A DNA stretch of 64,000 bases from Marinobacter sp. SS5-14b (GCF_030541005.1 NZ_JASSVM010000006.1:156848-220847); one strand, 5' to 3'. Shown: positions 46,582 to 56,737, numbered from the stretch's first letter. The notes: a model not told the origin generated them from the letters alone. Translations and numbers: made by a program.

Positions 46582-47223
46582 ATGGCTACCATCGTCAAGC
46601 CGGTTGAGCAGAAGACCAAACATCTGGATTACTTTCTTTCCCAATGCCACCGCCGGCGGTATCCGGCCAAGAGCACCATTATCTATGCGGGTGATAAAAG
46701 CGACTCCCTGTTCTACATCGTAAAGGGATCGGTAACCGTCATTATTGAAGACGATGACGGCCGCGAGATGATCATGGCCTACCTGAATGCCGGCGATTTC
46801 TTCGGCGAGATGGGGCTGTTCGACAACATGGATTCGCGCAGCGCCTGGGTAAAAGCCAAAACCGAGTGCGAAGTGGCCGAGATCAGCTACACCAAGTTCC
46901 GGGAAATTGCCCAGCAGGACCCACGGGTGTTGTATTTTATTGGCGAACAAATGGCGTCGCGCTTGCGTCAAACGACCCGTAAAGTGGGTGACCTGGCGTT
47001 CCTCGACGTCACCGGCCGGGTGGCGCGCACGCTGCTGGATCTGTGCAAAGAACCGGATGCCATGACGCACCCGGATGGCATGCAGATCAAGATTACCCGT
47101 CAGGAAATCGGCCGTATCGTCGGCTGCTCCCGGGAAATGGTGGGCCGGGTGCTGAAAACCCTTGAAGATCAGGGTCTGGTGCGGGTCAAAGGCAAAACAA
47201 TGGTGGTTTATGGTACCCGCTGA
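46582..47223 (+). CDS. vfr: cAMP-responsive regulator Vfr (CRP family)
   Basis: Global transcription regulator of the CRP/FNR family, 213 residues. The cyclic-nucleotide domain shows [10 protein letters not shown] and RSAWVKAK with the cAMP-contacting Arg-Ser. The helix-turn-helix is [21 protein letters not shown] (about residues 168-188, split here as [10 protein letters not shown] + [11 protein letters not shown]). Similarity to Pseudomonas Vfr as I remember it is very high throughout. The start is unclear: ATG at 46570 sits only one base after AGGAGG, while ATG at 46582 (MATIVK) aligns with the Vfr N-terminus but is 13 nt from it. A strong terminator follows. Confidence 0.93.
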   Translation: MATIVKPVEQKTKHLDYFLSQCHRRRYPAKSTIIYAGDKSDSLFYIVKGSVTVIIEDDDGREMIMAYLNAGDFFGEMGLFDNMDSRSAWVKAKTECEVAEISYTKFREIAQQDPRVLYFIGEQMASRLRQTTRKVGDLAFLDVTGRVARTLLDLCKEPDAMTHPDGMQIKITRQEIGRIVGCSREMVGRVLKTLEDQGLVRVKGKTMVVYGTR

Positions 47224-47265
47224 CTCCGGCGGTTTTCAGCCATAGTGCTAAGCGATACCCTTGAA

Positions 47266-47298
47266 GAGAAAAGCCGCTGACTGCCAGCGGCTTTTCTC
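47266..47298. terminator. Terminator between vfr and the convergent hydrolase
   Basis: A 14-bp perfect stem, GAGAAAAGCCGCTG (47266-47279) with CAGCGGCTTTTCTC (47285-47298), and a 5-nt loop. T-rich within the right arm, A-rich on the left, so it can serve both strands. Confidence 0.8.
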
Positions 47299-47316
47299 GT
47301 TATAAGCCTGGCAAAC

Positions 47317-48204
47317 TCAGGCGTGAGCTTGCACAAACTCCCGCACGGACTGGCTGATGACGCCGGGGTTGCTCAAGGGCGCCCAGTGGGGTGCATCGAC
47401 TTCTTGCAGAGTCAGCTTGCCGGTCCAGCGCGACAGGTTTTCAGCCAGTTGAGGGCCAACATAGCTGTCCCGGGTGGGCAGAATAACCTGCACCGGGCAA
47501 GCGGCCTTGCGGGGCTCCGGGCGCAACAGTTTGGGAAGAAAATTGGCTCGGTACAGCTTTACCCCATGACGGCCATCCGCCTTCTGAAGTGGGCTGAAGG
47601 CTGCATCATCAATTTGTTCATACTTTCTGAGAAAGCCCGGCCACAGCCGGTCGAGCCCCGCGCTCCAGAGGGCTTCCGGGAGTAAAGGGATCTGAAACAT
47701 CATAACGTACCAGGAACTGGCAACCTGTCGCAGAACCTTGGTGGTGCCACCAGAGCGAGGTTGGGCAATTCGCTCCCGAAGCCAATAGCCCACATGATCC
47801 AGGCAGGGCCCGGATATGGACGTGTAGGAGCGGATGCGGCCATCAAGTGCTCCGGTGGTGACGGTTTCCCAGCTCTGAATGGCGCCCCAATCGTGGGCAA
47901 CCAGGTGAAACGGGCGGCCGGGAATCAGGGCATTCACCACTGCCTCGAGATCCTGCGCCAGCAGGGCCATTCGGTAGTCGCGGGTTCTGGCCGGCTTGTC
48001 GGACCGGCCGGCACCGCGAACGTCGTAGCGGATTATCCGATAGTCCTGCTCCAGCTTTTCGGCCACCTTGTCCCATACGGTGTGGTTATCCGGATAGCCG
48101 TGCACCAGAACCAGAGGGGTAGCCTCCGGATTGCCCTGGGCAATAGCGTGCAGTGTCAGGCCGCCACTGGTGACCCGGTATTCCTGTTTTGTACTCACGT
48201 TCAT
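47317..48204 (-). CDS. Alpha/beta hydrolase, epoxide-hydrolase/haloalkane-dehalogenase-like
   Basis: A 295-residue cytoplasmic hydrolase. It has the oxyanion-side HGYPDNHTVWD (about residues 35-45) and a nucleophile elbow HDWGA (about 104-108) with Asp, the epoxide hydrolase arrangement. A C-terminal His is in DAPHWAPL. No signal peptide. Substrate unknown. Some relatives are fused to a short-chain dehydrogenase domain; this one is not. Confidence 0.8.
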   Translation of the reverse strand: MNVSTKQEYRVTSGGLTLHAIAQGNPEATPLVLVHGYPDNHTVWDKVAEKLEQDYRIIRYDVRGAGRSDKPARTRDYRMALLAQDLEAVVNALIPGRPFHLVAHDWGAIQSWETVTTGALDGRIRSYTSISGPCLDHVGYWLRERIAQPRSGGTTKVLRQVASSWYVMMFQIPLLPEALWSAGLDRLWPGFLRKYEQIDDAAFSPLQKADGRHGVKLYRANFLPKLLRPEPRKAACPVQVILPTRDSYVGPQLAENLSRWTGKLTLQEVDAPHWAPLSNPGVISQSVREFVQAHA

Positions 48205-48294
48205 CGCAACCTTTGGGTGTTGAGTCCGCCAAGGTTAACCAGTGCGGGGGATGGGGCCTGTGGCCAAAAAGAGGCGCCGGTGCCGCCGCCAGGG

Positions 48295-49377
48295 TCAATC
48301 TGCCAGGGCCACGGATTTGATCTGCAGCCACACCCGCTGTCCGGGGCTGAGCCGGAGCTGCTCAACCGAACGAGCGGTCAATCGGGCCAAAAAAGGTGTG
48401 GCTCCGGCCAGCAATCGGACCAGGCTGGTGCCGGGGGTAACTTCGCTTGCGATTTGATCAACAGTCGCAGGCAGTAGGTTCTGAATACTCTGGTCACGGT
48501 TTTCATCGAGTGCAATGCTGATGTCCCGGGCGAGCACCTGCACCCGAACCGCCATGCCAACGGTCAGGTGATCATGCTGGCGTAACCAGAGTTCGCCGCC
48601 ATCAAATTCGATTCGACACAGGCGCCACTGGGTATCCAGCTCGGCAACGGTGCCTTTCAGGATCACGCCGGCGTGTTCTTCGAGACCGAAAGGGTGGTCG
48701 GTGCGGGCGAGGGTTTCCTGCAAGGGGCCCTGAGCCACTACCCGGCCGTGTGCCATCATCACGATATGATCGGCCAGCCGGCCGATTTCGCTGGTGGAGT
48801 GGGACACATAGAGTACGGGCATCGCCAGGTTGTCTCGCAAACGCTCCAGGTAGGGCAGAATCTCCTGTTTGCTTTGCTGGTCCAGGGCTGAGAGCGGTTC
48901 ATCCATCAGAAGCAGGCTGGGGCTGGTCAGCAGTGCCCGGCCAATGGCGACACGCTGGCGCTCACCCCCGGATAGCCGAGCTGGCATCCGGTCCAGTAGC
49001 GGCCATAGCCCGAGCCAGTCATGAACCTGATCCGGGTGTATTCGTCGCTGATTCGCAGGTACCCGCCGGTAGCCGTACAGCAGGTTCTTGCGTACCGAGA
49101 GGTGGGGGAACAGGCAGGTATCCTGAAACACATAGGCCAGTGACCGCTGATGCACGGGACGGCTATCGCCGTCGGTTTGCCAGTGCTCGCCCAGCACTGT
49201 CAGCTGGCCATGCGCGGCCTGAAGCCCGGCAATGCAGCGCAACAGGGTGGTTTTGCCACAGCCGGAGTGGCCGAAAATTCCGGTAATGCCCGACGCGGGC
49301 AGGTCCAGATCCACGTCCAGCGTGAATGCCTCGAAACGGCAAACGAAGCTTGCCTGAATACCGGCGGGTGTGCTCAT
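48295..49377 (-). CDS. modC: Molybdate ABC transporter ATP-binding protein
   Basis: The 360-residue ATPase of the molybdate importer. Walker [10 protein letters not shown] (about residues 35-43), signature LSGGERQR, Walker B LLLMDEP, and a C-terminal Mop-like domain (about 290-355) that binds molybdate and can regulate the pump. Its start overlaps the modB stop by 4 bp (ATGA), showing translational coupling. Confidence 0.95.
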   Translation of the reverse strand: MSTPAGIQASFVCRFEAFTLDVDLDLPASGITGIFGHSGCGKTTLLRCIAGLQAAHGQLTVLGEHWQTDGDSRPVHQRSLAYVFQDTCLFPHLSVRKNLLYGYRRVPANQRRIHPDQVHDWLGLWPLLDRMPARLSGGERQRVAIGRALLTSPSLLLMDEPLSALDQQSKQEILPYLERLRDNLAMPVLYVSHSTSEIGRLADHIVMMAHGRVVAQGPLQETLARTDHPFGLEEHAGVILKGTVAELDTQWRLCRIEFDGGELWLRQHDHLTVGMAVRVQVLARDISIALDENRDQSIQNLLPATVDQIASEVTPGTSLVRLLAGATPFLARLTARSVEQLRLSPGQRVWLQIKSVALAD

Positions 49378-50051
49378 TTGACCACCCCCGGCTGAAATCG
49401 GCCGTTCAGTGTGTACAGGCTGACCAGTACCACAAAGGAAAAGGCGAGCATCGCGGCAGATAGCCAGTGCGCCTGGCTGTACTCCAGCGCTTCCACATGA
49501 TCGAAAATCGCCACCGACAGCACCTTGGTTTCGCCGGGAATATTGCCGCCAATCATCAGCACCACACCAAACTCGCCCACGGTGTGAGCAAAGCTCAGCA
49601 CCGAGGCGGTCAGAAAGCCCGGACGTGCCAGGGGGATGACGATCGAAAAGAATCGATCCCGGGGCGAGGCCCGCAGTGTAGCGGCGGCTTCCAGCAGGTT
49701 TTCGTTGATGGTCAGGAAGGCGTTCTGCAACGGCTGCACGGTAAATGGCAGGGAATAGATAACCGAGGCCACCACCAGCCCTTCAAAGGTAAAAGGCAGC
49801 AGGCCCAGGCCGAGGTTTTGGGTCAGTTGGCCCACCATGCCATCCGGCCCCATCAAGATCAGCAGGTAAAAGCCCAATACCGTGGGCGGAAGAACCAGCG
49901 GCAAGGCAACAATCGCGGCAATAGGCTGGCGTAACCAGTGTTGGGTGCGGGCCAGCCACCAGGCAATGGGCGTACCGACAAGCAACAGCAGCACTGTGGT
50001 GGCGCCTGCCAGTTTCAGCGTCAGCCAGATGGTCTGCCATTCCGGGCTCAT
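49374..50051 (-). CDS. modB: Molybdate ABC transporter permease
   Basis: The 225-residue inner-membrane channel of the molybdate importer, about five to six helices, with the ATPase-docking EAA loop [20 protein letters not shown]. Order modA-modB-modC is intact, 15 bp after modA and overlapping modC by 4 bp. Confidence 0.94.
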   Translation of the reverse strand: MSPEWQTIWLTLKLAGATTVLLLLVGTPIAWWLARTQHWLRQPIAAIVALPLVLPPTVLGFYLLILMGPDGMVGQLTQNLGLGLLPFTFEGLVVASVIYSLPFTVQPLQNAFLTINENLLEAAATLRASPRDRFFSIVIPLARPGFLTASVLSFAHTVGEFGVVLMIGGNIPGETKVLSVAIFDHVEALEYSQAHWLSAAMLAFSFVVLVSLYTLNGRFQPGVVK

Positions 50052-50066
50052 GGGGTCTCCGCCAGT

Positions 50067-50873
50067 TCAGTGGTTGGGCTGATGCGGGATATCGTACCCG
50101 TCTTCTCGAATGATCGCCTGTGCTTTGCTTGTTATCAGGAAATTGAGCCATGCCCGGGTGGCCGGGTTTTCCTCGCCCCGCTTGAGCAGAATGGCGTGCT
50201 GACTGATCGGTTGGTGCAGCGTTGCGGGCACCTGCCAGAGTGAACCCTTCGCACCCTTCCAGGCGTGTACTTGTGCCAACGCGACAAAGCCCGCCTCGGC
50301 ATTGCCGGTTGCAATAAACTGGAAGGTCTGGGCGATGGAGTCGCCACTGACCAGTATCGGCTTGAGCGTTTCAGCCAGCCCGAGGTTTTCCAACACCTCC
50401 ATGGCGGCAATGCCGTAGGGTGCTGTTTTCGGGTTGCCGATGGCCAGGCGCTGAGGTGTGCTCTGCAGGTAGCTTATGCCGTCGATAAACAGATGGCTGT
50501 TGCGGCTCCAGAGCACCAGCCGGCCTTCGGCGTAGGGGAGCCGTGTGCCGGTCACAGCCAGCCCATGCTGTTCAAGAAGCTGAGGGCGTTCATCGTCGGC
50601 GGCCATGAAGGCATCAAAGGGTGCGCCCTGGTGAATCTGCGCATAGAGCTTTCCGGTAGAGCCGTAACTGACGCGAACCTGATGCCCGGTTTGTTGCTCG
50701 AAGGCCGGCACGAGCCTGGCCATGGTGCCAGTGAAATTGGCCGCGACCGCCAGGGTGGTGATTTCGGCCCGTACCGGGCTGATGCCCAGTACCAGACCGG
50801 CGGTGATCAGGCCGGTAACGGCTCGGCGCAGGCGGGTTCGTGCACGGGAATACACTGCAGCAGGTGTTGCCAT
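50067..50873 (-). CDS. modA: Molybdate-binding periplasmic protein
   Basis: Captures molybdate or tungstate in the periplasm for ModBC. The 268 residues have a basic, hydrophobic signal peptide (about 1-35, ending VRA) and the ModA core AANFTGTMARLVPAFEQQ, SYGSTGKLYAQI and FDAFMAADDERP. The start at 50873 has GAGG before it and lies inside the 3' end of the preceding hydrolase gene (67-bp overlap, different frame). No molybdate-responsive leader was recognised. Confidence 0.93.
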   Translation of the reverse strand: MATPAAVYSRARTRLRRAVTGLITAGLVLGISPVRAEITTLAVAANFTGTMARLVPAFEQQTGHQVRVSYGSTGKLYAQIHQGAPFDAFMAADDERPQLLEQHGLAVTGTRLPYAEGRLVLWSRNSHLFIDGISYLQSTPQRLAIGNPKTAPYGIAAMEVLENLGLAETLKPILVSGDSIAQTFQFIATGNAEAGFVALAQVHAWKGAKGSLWQVPATLHQPISQHAILLKRGEENPATRAWLNFLITSKAQAIIREDGYDIPHQPNH

Positions 50874-51739
50874 ACATCCTCGGCGTTCAGTTCGTTCAGC
50901 ATTTCGTGTCGCCCACGCTCAAAAAGCCGGAGAGTGACTTTGTGGATGCCCGATTCACGAATGGTCTGGAAATGCTGGCGTATGCCTTTGCCCATCTCTC
51001 CGACGGCGTCTTCGGTACCCGCAAACAGATGCACCGGTAGTTCTTTGCGCCAAACAGCGGGATTGATTGAAAGCATGCCCTTGACGAAATCATGCCACAG
51101 CCCGGCCGAGCATTCGAATCCGCAGGCTGGATCGGCAATATAGCGATCCACTTGTTGCTCGTCCCGGCTCAGCCAGTCGCAGTCGGTTCGATTGGGTTGA
51201 AACTGCCGGTTGAATTTGCGGAAGGTGAGGTTGGCAATCAGTTTGCTCCGGTGGCGCTTGCCGCGAATCAGGCGTATCAAGCCGATGAGCAGCCGGGAGG
51301 CTGTGAGCTCCGGGCGGTGAACACGGTTGGTGGCGCTCAGGATCAAGGTGTCCAGGGTGTTGCCATGCTGTTGTGCGTAACACTGGGCAATGAACGAGCC
51401 CATGCTGTGGCCCAGCAGACTGACCGGCATGCCGGGGAACGTTTGGCGGGCGTGAGCCACCACCAGGCCCAGATCCGCCACCACCTTTGCCCAGCCACCG
51501 TTATCCGCGTAATGGCCGAGATCTCCTCGGGCGCAATCGGGGCCGTGGCCCCTGTGGTGGTAGGTGATCACGGCTACGTTGCGATCGGTCAACCAGCGCG
51601 CCAGGGCGGCGTAGCGGTCGCCGTGCTCGGCCATGCCATGGCTGATGACCAGGCAGGCTACCGGAATGGCGGGCCGAAACAGGGTGCCGGTAATGCGGTG
51701 GCCGTCATCGGTGGTCAGGTTCAGGGTGTGCTGGTTCAC
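50807..51739 (-). CDS. Alpha/beta hydrolase, monoacylglycerol-lipase-like
   Basis: A 310-residue hydrolase with ISHGMAEHGDRYAALARWL (about residues 34-52), a Ser nucleophile elbow LGHSMGS (about 111-117), and likely Asp and His in HLFAGTEDAVG and ERGRHEMLNE. It fits the serine-aquaporin-independent lysophospholipase/monoacylglycerol lipase class (Hydrolase_4). It overlaps the hydroxylase gene upstream by 35 bp and modA downstream by 67 bp, all in tandem on the minus strand. Confidence 0.82.
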   Translation of the reverse strand: MNQHTLNLTTDDGHRITGTLFRPAIPVACLVISHGMAEHGDRYAALARWLTDRNVAVITYHHRGHGPDCARGDLGHYADNGGWAKVVADLGLVVAHARQTFPGMPVSLLGHSMGSFIAQCYAQQHGNTLDTLILSATNRVHRPELTASRLLIGLIRLIRGKRHRSKLIANLTFRKFNRQFQPNRTDCDWLSRDEQQVDRYIADPACGFECSAGLWHDFVKGMLSINPAVWRKELPVHLFAGTEDAVGEMGKGIRQHFQTIRESGIHKVTLRLFERGRHEMLNELNAEDVWQHLLQCIPVHEPACAEPLPA

Positions 51740-52679
51740 GGTGTCTGGCCGGCTCCTTGGTGACCGGGCGTTGCCACTCCGGCGGTTTCCATAAATGCTT
51801 GAGTCGGGAGATTAGTCTGCCCGGCCGGCTCATGTCACGGAACATGTCCACATATTCGTGTGTCCAGAGCACAATCAGATTGGTGGAGTAGACCTGGCGG
51901 GTAATGCCGTACTCCGGCGGATTCTCATCACTTTCCGGTACGAAGGTGCCGAACAGGCGATCCCAGATGATCAGCGTGCCGCCATAGTTGCGGTCGATGT
52001 ATTGTGGGTTGCGCCCGTGGTGAGCCCGATGGTGGCTTGGCGTGTTGAACACCTGCTCGATCCAGCCCGGCAGCCGGCCAATCAGCGTGGTGTGGATGAA
52101 AAACTGGTACACCAGTGAAAAGGCGTAGGCCACGCCAATCCATACCGGATTGAACCCCAGCAATGCCATGGGCAGATAAAAAATCCACATGCCGTTGAAT
52201 ATGTTGGTGGCATTCTGACGCATGGCGGTGGAGAAATTCATGCGTTCGGACGAATGGTGAACTACGTGGGCCGCCCAGAACCAGCGCATGCGATGGCTGG
52301 CCCGGTGCATCCAGTAGAAACAGAAATCGACCCCGAGGAAGGTGAGGGCCGCGGTGAGCGCGTTCAACTCGATATCGAACAAGCGGTAGTGGTAACACAG
52401 GGCATAAACCGGAAACGCGATCAGGCCGGCAAACAACAGCTCGGTGACCTGGTAGCCCGCACCCAGGGCGAAGTTGCGGATGGCTTCCCGGGTATCCATC
52501 AGCTTTGGATTGTGGCGAATCTTCAGATATTCCCACACCGTCACGGCGACGAATATCGGAGTGGCCACCATGAAAATCAACTGTCTTTCGTCCAGCGCCA
52601 GCCAGGGGGCAAGCGACTCCCAGAGAGCCAGCAGGCCGCTGTTCTCGAGCACAGCCTGCATCATGTCGATCAGCGCCAT
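51705..52679 (-). CDS. Fatty acid hydroxylase/sterol desaturase family protein
   Basis: A 324-residue integral-membrane di-iron protein with several hydrophobic helices. The His clusters are intact: WMHRASH (HxxxH), HVVHHS (HxxHH) and HRAHHG. It hydroxylates or desaturates a lipid; substrate unknown. The ATG at 52679 (MALIDM) is preferred over a 16-codon extension, though its ribosome site is weak. It overlaps the lipase-like gene. Confidence 0.87.
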   Translation of the reverse strand: MALIDMMQAVLENSGLLALWESLAPWLALDERQLIFMVATPIFVAVTVWEYLKIRHNPKLMDTREAIRNFALGAGYQVTELLFAGLIAFPVYALCYHYRLFDIELNALTAALTFLGVDFCFYWMHRASHRMRWFWAAHVVHHSSERMNFSTAMRQNATNIFNGMWIFYLPMALLGFNPVWIGVAYAFSLVYQFFIHTTLIGRLPGWIEQVFNTPSHHRAHHGRNPQYIDRNYGGTLIIWDRLFGTFVPESDENPPEYGITRQVYSTNLIVLWTHEYVDMFRDMSRPGRLISRLKHLWKPPEWQRPVTKEPARHREPAHPEPDHR

Positions 52680-52787
52680 AATAAAACCCGTTGTGGTTAT
52701 TGTTCGGGTTTTATCATGGCACAACACGCGTATTCGTCGATGTCCTATTCCGCCAACGGGACTGGCGCTTTACGACAAACGTTCCGG

Positions 52788-53525
52788 TTAGCGGTTGTTG
52801 CGGTAGATCTCGGCGATTGGAGCGATATCGTCCTGCCACTGTGCCAGCATGGCTTGTACCGGTTTGGGTATCTTTACCGGTTTGGGCCAGGGCACCGGAT
52901 ACTGGGGGGGCTGAAACAGCGGAGCCATTAGAGCGCCAGCAGTGAGATCCGCACGGGAAAACTGGTCGCCCACCAGGTAGGGTTGCTGGCGGTAGGCTTC
53001 AGCCAGTTCCGCAAGCAATGTTTCCAGGGCTTGCTGAGCCGTATCGGCCGTCGCCTGGTTGATCTTCATCCACTTGCGCATGATTTCATCCACCCGGCTG
53101 AAGGCCAGGCTGAGAATGATCCGGTTGTAAAATGGAGTGCCGGCGGCCAGCAGCGGGATCACCACTTTTGGGCGCTGCAAAAAATAGTGATAGATCCAGG
53201 TTCGGATCGCCGGGCCGGCCAGGTCATCCAGTTTCTTCTCCCAGGCCAGGACCTGTTCGCGGGCGTCCGGTGACTCCGGCGCCAGTGGCCGCTCGGGAAA
53301 GGCCTGATCCAGGTAATCCAGAATCTGCGCCGAGCCCTGGATGATCTGGCCGTCGTGGTCCAGGACCGGCACCGAGGATTCTGCTTTGGTCAGCGCTCGA
53401 ATGGACTTGACGTGCTGGCCCGGCAGCAGGTTGACGGGTTGGTAGTTGATGCCCTTGTAATCCAGGGCCCAGCGGACTTTCTCGGCATAATGAGAAATGC
53501 AGAACTGATAGAGTTTGACGGTCAT
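52788..53525 (-). CDS. Glutathione S-transferase family protein
   Basis: A 245-residue two-domain protein: thioredoxin-like N-terminus beginning MTVKLYQFCISHYAEKVRW, the cis-Pro and glutathione-binding region SVPVLDHDG (about 58-66) and QIIQGSAQILDYLD, then a helical C-terminal domain. Substrate unknown. The start at 53525 has GGAAGG; a frame 10 codons longer is ignored. Confidence 0.85.
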   Translation of the reverse strand: MTVKLYQFCISHYAEKVRWALDYKGINYQPVNLLPGQHVKSIRALTKAESSVPVLDHDGQIIQGSAQILDYLDQAFPERPLAPESPDAREQVLAWEKKLDDLAGPAIRTWIYHYFLQRPKVVIPLLAAGTPFYNRIILSLAFSRVDEIMRKWMKINQATADTAQQALETLLAELAEAYRQQPYLVGDQFSRADLTAGALMAPLFQPPQYPVPWPKPVKIPKPVQAMLAQWQDDIAPIAEIYRNNR

Positions 53526-53729
53526 GAACAGCCTTCCGGACAGGGTTTCGCACAAGATTAACCTGTAAATCAGTCAATTCCCAAGTTCGCGCTCCCGGGT
53601 CGACGACTGAGTTCGTCCTTGCTCGAAGATCGTAGACGCAGTTCTATTCCTGTGGCGGGAATCATGGTTAATCGGAGCGGGAATCACTAAACTAGCGTTC
53701 TGTAGTCTCGAACAACAGAGGACGTGTTC

Positions 53730-54707
53730 ATGTATTTGCGACGAGTGCTTTCGTTTTCCGTCGTGGTGGTTGCCGGCCTGATGGTGTCCGCCTGTGCTTC
53801 CAATCCAAAGAGTAACAGCTTGTCGGAATACGGCGTTTACCGCTGTGGGCAGCTCGATCTCACGGTAACCGGGCTGCAGGATAGTGGCTTGCTGGGCATC
53901 GAGTATCTGAACCGTCGTGCTTTGTTAAAACCCTCCGCTACCGATTCCGGTGAGTTGTATGTGGCGCCGGGCGATACCAGCACCCGGTTCTGGGCCAAAG
54001 GGGAGCGAGCCACGCTGACCCTTAAAGGCGACATCCTGCCGGAATGCCTGGAGCCCGGTGCGATTGAGTCGTCTTTCCGGGCGCTTGGTACAGAGCCCGA
54101 CTGGTCTGCTCACATTGATAATAACCGCATGACCGTGACCCGCCCGTATGATCAATCGGTTACGGAAGGCATCTGGCTGCGGGAAACCGTTGCTAACCGT
54201 CATGGCCGCGCCTATGAGGCTAAAGTAGACGAGCAGGTGTTCGAAGTAACGGTTGCCCACCAGCTGTGTGAGGATGCCATGGCCGGAGCCCAGTACCCGG
54301 CGCAGGTTCGCCTGACGATTGATGGCAACACCTTTGACGGCTGCGGTGGCGACCGTCAGCGCCTGCTTCAGGGCGCACAGTGGGTGGTCGAGGACCTGGC
54401 CGGCAAGGGCATTATTGATCGCTCGCTGATGACCATTCGCTTTTTCGGCGATAACCGGGTGGCTGGCCGTGCCTCCTGCAACCGTTTTATGGGTGGTTAT
54501 AAATTGACCGGCGAAGGGCTTTCCTTCGATGCGCTGGGAACGACCATGATGGCCTGCCACGAATCGCTGATGAATCAGGAGCAGAGGTTCCTGAAGCTGA
54601 TGTCTGAAGTGGTCTCCGGCCGGATTGGTCGCCATGGCGAGTTGTTGCTGCAAACGCCATCCGGCGACACCATCAAGGCCTTCAAATCCGATACCGAAAA
54701 CCCCTGA
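53730..54707 (+). CDS. META-domain lipoprotein
   Basis: A 325-residue predicted lipoprotein: signal with lipobox MVSAC (about residues 18-22), a beta-rich middle, and a C-terminal META/HslJ-like domain (about 215-320) with WVVEDLAGKGI, FFGDNRVAGRASCNRFMGGYKL and FDALGTTMMACHES. HslJ relatives are linked to heat-shock and novobiocin resistance; a function here is not known. ATG at 53730 has AGAGGA; a GTG at 53724 is also in frame. A 9-bp inverted repeat (54716-54750) follows without a T-run. Confidence 0.8.
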   Translation: MYLRRVLSFSVVVVAGLMVSACASNPKSNSLSEYGVYRCGQLDLTVTGLQDSGLLGIEYLNRRALLKPSATDSGELYVAPGDTSTRFWAKGERATLTLKGDILPECLEPGAIESSFRALGTEPDWSAHIDNNRMTVTRPYDQSVTEGIWLRETVANRHGRAYEAKVDEQVFEVTVAHQLCEDAMAGAQYPAQVRLTIDGNTFDGCGGDRQRLLQGAQWVVEDLAGKGIIDRSLMTIRFFGDNRVAGRASCNRFMGGYKLTGEGLSFDALGTTMMACHESLMNQEQRFLKLMSEVVSGRIGRHGELLLQTPSGDTIKAFKSDTENP

Positions 54708-54820
54708 CGCGAAATGGCCCTCAGGCGATACCAAGGGTTTTCTGAGGGCCCTGCGCACTGTCAATTTTCTGCAGCATTCGGCTGCTAGAGTTCGCCTTTG
54801 GTGTTTTCAGGGAACTCTCC

Positions 54821-55921
54821 ATGACAGAGCTACGGGCACTCACTCCGCACAGTTCGATCCCGGCTGAGCAGTCTGGCCGGGATCGCCGCCAGAAGCGCCT
54901 GCTTCGCACTTTTTTGCCCGAACTGGTCCAGCTTGAGAGGCAACTGGCTGAAGCGCCGGAATTTGTTCAGACCACCGTGGCCGGCCGCGCCTCGGTGCAG
55001 GACATGGATCTGCCTATCTACCGGGTGGATCTTGGCTCCGCTCGTCCGGATGTTCCGGTGCTGTTGATGGTTGGCGGTGTTCATGGCCTGGAACGTATTG
55101 GCAGTCAGGTGGTGACCGCCTGGCTGGAGTCTTTGCTGGCAAGGCTGGGTTGGGATGGCCACCTGGCGGCGTTACTGCAAAAAGTGCACATCACCGTGTT
55201 GCCCATCCTGAACCCGGGCGGCATGTACCTGAATCAGCGCAGCAACCCCAACGGCGTGGACTTGATGCGTAACGCCCCCATCACCGCCCAGGACCGCAGT
55301 GCATTTCTGCTTGGGGGGCAGCGCTTTTCGGCTCGCTTGCCCTGGTACACCGGTGATCCAGAGCAGGGCATGGAGGCGGAAAACCTCGTTCTGGAGTCCG
55401 TTATCCAGGAGCTGTTGCCAGGGCGTCCTTTCAGCGTAGCGCTGGATTGCCATTCCGGTTTTGGCTGGCAGGACCAGATCTGGTTTCCCTACGCCTATCG
55501 CCGCCGCCCGATGCGTCGCATCGGTTCCGTGATGGCACTGAAACTGATCTGGGAGAAAGCCTACCCGAACCACAGTTACCATTTTGAACCGCAATCCGCG
55601 CATTACCTGACCCACGGCGATCTGTGGGACTACTTCTACAAACAGGTTAACCGGGAAAACCAGGGCGTGTTCCTGCCACTGACCCTGGAAATGGGTTCCT
55701 GGCGCTGGATACGCAAACGCCCCCGTCAGCTGCTTCGGCTGGATGGTTTTTTTAACCCTCTGGTGCCTCACCGGCATCAGCGGGTACTACGCAGCCATCT
55801 GACCTGGATGGACTTCCTGCTCAACGCGGCGGCCAGCCACCGGAACTGGTTGCCTTCGCAGGATGAGGAGTCCATGCTCAGAGAAGCCGCCATCATGCAC
55901 TGGTACAGGGATACCCGATGA
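54821..55921 (+). CDS. M14-family zinc carboxypeptidase-like protein
   Basis: A 366-residue metallopeptidase of the M14 superfamily, probably cytoplasmic because no signal is seen. Zinc ligands: GGVHGLERIG (His, Glu) and CHSGFGWQD (His). A Glu in LTLEMGSW is in the general-base position. It may act on a peptide or a cell-wall or amino-acid conjugate. The next gene starts one base after its stop (TGACATG), so they are coupled. Confidence 0.85.
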   Translation: MTELRALTPHSSIPAEQSGRDRRQKRLLRTFLPELVQLERQLAEAPEFVQTTVAGRASVQDMDLPIYRVDLGSARPDVPVLLMVGGVHGLERIGSQVVTAWLESLLARLGWDGHLAALLQKVHITVLPILNPGGMYLNQRSNPNGVDLMRNAPITAQDRSAFLLGGQRFSARLPWYTGDPEQGMEAENLVLESVIQELLPGRPFSVALDCHSGFGWQDQIWFPYAYRRRPMRRIGSVMALKLIWEKAYPNHSYHFEPQSAHYLTHGDLWDYFYKQVNRENQGVFLPLTLEMGSWRWIRKRPRQLLRLDGFFNPLVPHRHQRVLRSHLTWMDFLLNAAASHRNWLPSQDEESMLREAAIMHWYRDTR

Positions 55922-55922
55922 C

Positions 55923-56660
55923 ATGCACTGGATTCTGCTCAGGGGTCTGACCCGGGAACACGCCCACTGGGGTGATTTTCCCGAACGGTTGCGCGCCGAG
56001 TTTCCGGATCACCAATTCCATACTGTCGACCTGCCCGGAACCGGTGTGCATTTTCTGGAACCCAGTCCCCGGACTGTTGCCGACATCCGCCAGAAAGTGT
56101 GTGAACAGGTGCGCCATATTCCCCGACCGTTCAGCATCCTGGCGCTCTCCATGGGTGGAATGGTGGCTCTCGACTGGGCACAGCACGCCGCTCCGGGCGA
56201 ATTGCAGAGCCTGGTGCTGATTAACAGCAGCTCTGGTTTCAGCCCGTCCTGGCACCGAATGAAGCCTGGCGCCTGGCCCCGCATTCTTCGCCTGCTGGCC
56301 CGCCGCGAGCTGTTTCACCGCGAGCGGGACATCCTGGCGCTCACCTCCAACCGCGAAGTACCCCTGAGTGTGTGTAAAGCCTGGTACAGCATTCAGCGCC
56401 AGCGGCCCGTTTCACCGAGCAATGCCGCGGCCCAGCTGTTGGCTGCCGCCCGTTACAAACCAAAGCCAAAGCGGCCCATGCCGGATGCTCTGATACTGGC
56501 GAGCAAGGCTGACCGAATTGTGAACTGGCGCTGCAGCGCAGAGTTTGAACGGCGTTGGTGCTGGACCCTCAAGCTGCACCCGGATGCCGGCCATGACCTG
56601 CCGTTGGATGATCCGGAGTGGTTGATTCGCCAGCTTAAAGACTGGTTGCCTGGCCGTTAA
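55923..56660 (+). CDS. Alpha/beta hydrolase coupled to the M14 peptidase
   Basis: A 245-residue alpha/beta hydrolase with HWILLRGLTREHAHWGDF (about residues 2-19), VDLPGTG, a nucleophile elbow with Ser in LALSMGGMVAL (about 81-91), and likely His in HPDAGHDLPLD. Substrate unknown. The ATG at 55923 is one base past the M14 stop; a longer frame 20 codons back runs inside the M14 gene. Confidence 0.78.
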   Translation: MHWILLRGLTREHAHWGDFPERLRAEFPDHQFHTVDLPGTGVHFLEPSPRTVADIRQKVCEQVRHIPRPFSILALSMGGMVALDWAQHAAPGELQSLVLINSSSGFSPSWHRMKPGAWPRILRLLARRELFHRERDILALTSNREVPLSVCKAWYSIQRQRPVSPSNAAAQLLAAARYKPKPKRPMPDALILASKADRIVNWRCSAEFERRWCWTLKLHPDAGHDLPLDDPEWLIRQLKDWLPGR

Positions 56661-56737
56661 CAGTTGCTTGACGCAACCGTTTTTTGCGGTCACTCTCAGG
56701 CCTGCTTAAACCCATTTCCTGCGGAGCCAACAACAAT

